Shown piece by piece: positions 38,810 through 39,685 of a DNA stretch of 39,685 bases. The notes beneath the pieces are model-generated. The model saw nothing but the letters and a program-made list of their open reading frames with translations. It did not search any database and was not told where the DNA came from. Within the stretch, counting starts at the first letter, position 1; the number at the start of each line of letters is the position of its first letter. This DNA is from Plastoroseomonas hellenica. GTDB taxonomy: Bacteria; Pseudomonadota; Alphaproteobacteria; Acetobacterales; Acetobacteraceae. The translations under genes and the position numbers were made by a program. The stretch is from assembly GCF_018129085.1 (NCBI RefSeq), contig NZ_JAAGBB010000050.1, forward strand, positions 1-39,685, given 5' to 3'.

Positions 38810-39685
38810 ATGGCGCGCGATCTTCTCCGCATCCTCGCGCTCTGGCGCCTGCGCATCGGCTGGCTGGCCGTGGGCGCGCTGGTCGCCCTCATTGCCGCAC
38901 TCGCCGGGCTGGCGCTGCTGGCGCTGGCGGGGCGGGGCGTCGCGGACGGCCTCAGGGACGGCGCGCTCTTCGCCGGCGGTACCGCGGCGACGATCCTGCT
39001 GTTGCGCCCGGTGGTCGCGCTGCGGCCGGTGGCGCGCTACCTGGAGCGGCTGGTGACGCATGAGGCGACCTTCCGCGCGCTGGCCGATACCCGGGTCTGG
39101 TTCTTCGGCCGGCTGGCGGAGCGGCTGCCGGCGGGCATCGGGCTGCGCCGCATGGGCGACCTGCTGGGACGGCTGGTGGCGGATGTGGAAGCCCTGGACG
39201 GGCTCTATCTGCGCGCCCTGGTGCCGGCGGCGGCCGGCATCGCCGTGGTGACCGGTATCGCGCTCGTGCTGGGCGCGACCTCCCCGGTGCTGGCCGCCAT
39301 CCTGGTGCTTCCGCTCGCCGCTGCGCTGCTGCTGCCGCCGCTGCTGGCGCCGCGCGCGGCGCGGGAGGCGGAGGGCGTGGCGCTGCGGCGCGGCAGCCTG
39401 CGCGCCGCGGTGGTCGATCCCCTGACCGGCATCGAGGACACGCTCGCCGCCAATGCCGAGGCGCGCGCCGCAGGGCGCGTGGCGCGGGAAAGCGCGGCGC
39501 TGGCCGCGGCCGAGCAGCACCTTTCCGCCCGGGCCGCGATGGGCGGTGCGGCGGGATCGCTGCTGACCCGGGCGGCGCTGCTCGGGGCCATCGCCTGGGG
39601 GCTGGCGATGGGCGAAGCCGGGGTCGGGCCGGCGGTGATCGCCGCCTTCCTGGCGGTCGCCTCGGCCGAGGCGCTGGGGTTGATG
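38810..39685 (+). CDS. cydC: thiol reductant ABC exporter subunit CydC (partial, 3' end outside)
   Basis: 292 residues of the N-terminal membrane domain are visible and the frame is open to the last base. It has the CydC motif RYLERLVTHEATFRALADTRVWFFGRL and RRMGDLLGRLVADVEALDGLYLRALVPA. The ATPase half lies beyond the window. It begins four bases after the cydD stop, with GGGGGAA as ribosome binding site, so the two half-transporters are made together. Confidence 0.94.
   Translation, partial: MARDLLRILALWRLRIGWLAVGALVALIAALAGLALLALAGRGVADGLRDGALFAGGTAATILLLRPVVALRPVARYLERLVTHEATFRALADTRVWFFGRLAERLPAGIGLRRMGDLLGRLVADVEALDGLYLRALVPAAAGIAVVTGIALVLGATSPVLAAILVLPLAAALLLPPLLAPRAAREAEGVALRRGSLRAAVVDPLTGIEDTLAANAEARAAGRVARESAALAAAEQHLSARAAMGGAAGSLLTRAALLGAIAWGLAMGEAGVGPAVIAAFLAVASAEALGLM

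Noticed and set aside
37117-38892. 591-residue minus-strand frame opposite cydD
   Set aside because: Gln/Arg-rich shadow frame; cydD has every ABC motif.

Overview
The window is very GC-rich, single-chromosome-style bacterial DNA with tightly packed genes. The mixture of a Tad/Flp pilus locus, several Bug-type (TctC) periplasmic binding proteins, CoA-transferase catabolic genes, histidine-degradation genes and CydDC suggests an alphaproteobacterium, probably of the Acetobacteraceae/Roseomonas type. That placement is an inference from gene content and base composition, not from a marker gene. No rRNA, tRNA, CRISPR array, transposase or phage gene was recognised.

Bases 1-14349 form a surface/secretion block on the plus strand. 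It starts with the tail of an Ala/Gly-rich protein and a two-partner-secretion outer-membrane transporter (TpsB). An OmpR-type response regulator and a sensor histidine kinase follow, separated by an AT-rich gap. Then comes a tad locus in the order cpaB, cpaC, cpaE, cpaF, tadB, tadC, tadD, a small exported protein, tadG-like, flp pilin, tadE. Most neighbours overlap by 1-4 bases, so they are probably translationally coupled. The pilin sits at the far end behind a hairpin, the CpaE-like protein has lost its ATPase motifs, and no prepilin peptidase is present in the window.

Bases 14422-25205 are a patchwork of small metabolic units: an HpxZ-like protein, a DsbA-fold isomerase-like protein, a DadA-like flavoenzyme, a double cold-shock-domain protein with a good terminator, a hotdog thioesterase, an Asp/Glu-racemase-like protein divergent from a Bug binding protein, an exported alpha/beta hydrolase, a GntR regulator with its probable operator upstream of a cysteine dioxygenase, an MFS exporter and an EamA permease. 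Hairpin-forming repeat elements sit in the gaps, including three tandem 57-base units at 20281-20450, a fourth related element at 22643-22689, and a further relative at 37082-37120.

Bases 25265-34151 hold CysQ, a second thioesterase overlapping hutI (imidazolonepropionase), and a likely catabolic operon on the minus strand (Bug binding protein, CaiB-family CoA-transferase, HMG-CoA-lyase-like enzyme) with a divergent LysR regulator. They also hold an unrecognised protein with an HNH-nuclease-like D-H...N motif, and hutF (formimidoylglutamate deiminase). HutI and HutF are consecutive steps of histidine degradation but lie about 5 kb apart on opposite strands.

Bases 34156-39685 hold a DUF808 membrane protein, a lipocalin lipoprotein coupled to a polysaccharide-deacetylase/PuuE-like protein, and divergently the cydD-cydC genes of the thiol-reductant ABC exporter; cydC runs off the end of the window.
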